The translations under genes were made by a program, and so were the position numbers. A stretch of 13,804 nucleotides of DNA from Oscillospiraceae bacterium (GTDB lineage: Bacteria > Bacillota > Clostridia > Oscillospirales > Oscillospiraceae), in the NCBI GenBank assembly GCA_016302405.1, contig JAEDNR010000047.1:1-13804 (forward strand), in the 5' to 3' direction. The notes below the pieces were generated by a model. That model saw nothing but the letters and a program-made list of their open reading frames with translations, did not search any database and had not been told where the DNA came from. Position 1 is the stretch's first letter. Every line of letters begins with the position of its first letter. This document shows, in pieces, positions 13,747-13,804 of this stretch.

Positions 13747-13804
13747 AAATGGGAATTTGTCGGGCAGTTAAGGTGCGCGGGCGGTTAGACGCCTTGCCCC
13801 CCGC
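13747..13804. repeat. Left end of another nested-palindrome element (cut by window end)
   Basis: From AAATGGGAATTTGTCGGGC onward the sequence matches 12734-12791 closely, including GGTTAGACGCC and CCTTGCCCCCCGC. It therefore begins a further copy of the element completed at 12734-13044. The rest is outside the window. Confidence 0.8.

Overview
The window looks like a chromosomal segment from a GC-rich anaerobic Clostridia member, probably an Oscillospiraceae-type gut bacterium. The grounds are strong AGGAGG ribosome binding sites, Gram-positive lipoprotein signals, sigma-A promoters with 17-bp spacers, a CCA-encoding tRNA, and intergenic regions crowded with short palindromic repeats. No taxonomic marker gene is present, so this placement is an inference.

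Layout. Bases 1-338 hold the end of a palindromic repeat and unassigned sequence. Bases 339-4939 form a complete ABC importer operon: promoter, 5' UTR with a possible Shine-Dalgarno-blocking hairpin, fused double permease, ATPase, lipoprotein solute-binding protein, terminator. Bases 4990-5177 are a structured inverted-repeat element. Bases 5253-7608 form a three-gene operon (unknown four-helix membrane protein, ComEC-like metallo-beta-lactamase-fold protein, HAD-like protein) ending in a strong terminator. Bases 7675-9703 carry a MATE exporter gene on the minus strand, bracketed by repeat elements that include 90-bp direct copies and a 40-bp inverted copy. Bases 9744-9914 form a ladder of eight heptamers separated by seven hairpin-like spacers. 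It is followed on the minus strand by tRNA-Gly(CCC), with its own promoter and terminator, and by a phosphoglucomutase/phosphomannomutase gene. Bases 11930-12663 form a self-contained minus-strand unit: promoter, cobalamin riboswitch, DUF4430 lipoprotein gene, terminator. Bases 12734-13044 are a complete nested-palindrome element. Bases 13077-13674 carry a DUF2284 cysteine-rich protein and its promoter. The window ends inside another copy of the element.

Two things stand out. First, a B12 riboswitch directly controls a stand-alone small lipoprotein whose only domain belongs to the transcobalamin C-terminal-like (DUF4430) family. This suggests a B12-repressed surface protein that captures cobalamin. 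Second, the intergenic DNA is built from a family of mosaic palindromic elements. Each is bounded by a near-palindromic AAATTGGNATTTG end sequence, and the asymmetric outer part of that motif always reads on the + strand whatever the direction of the neighbouring genes. None encodes a transposase here.
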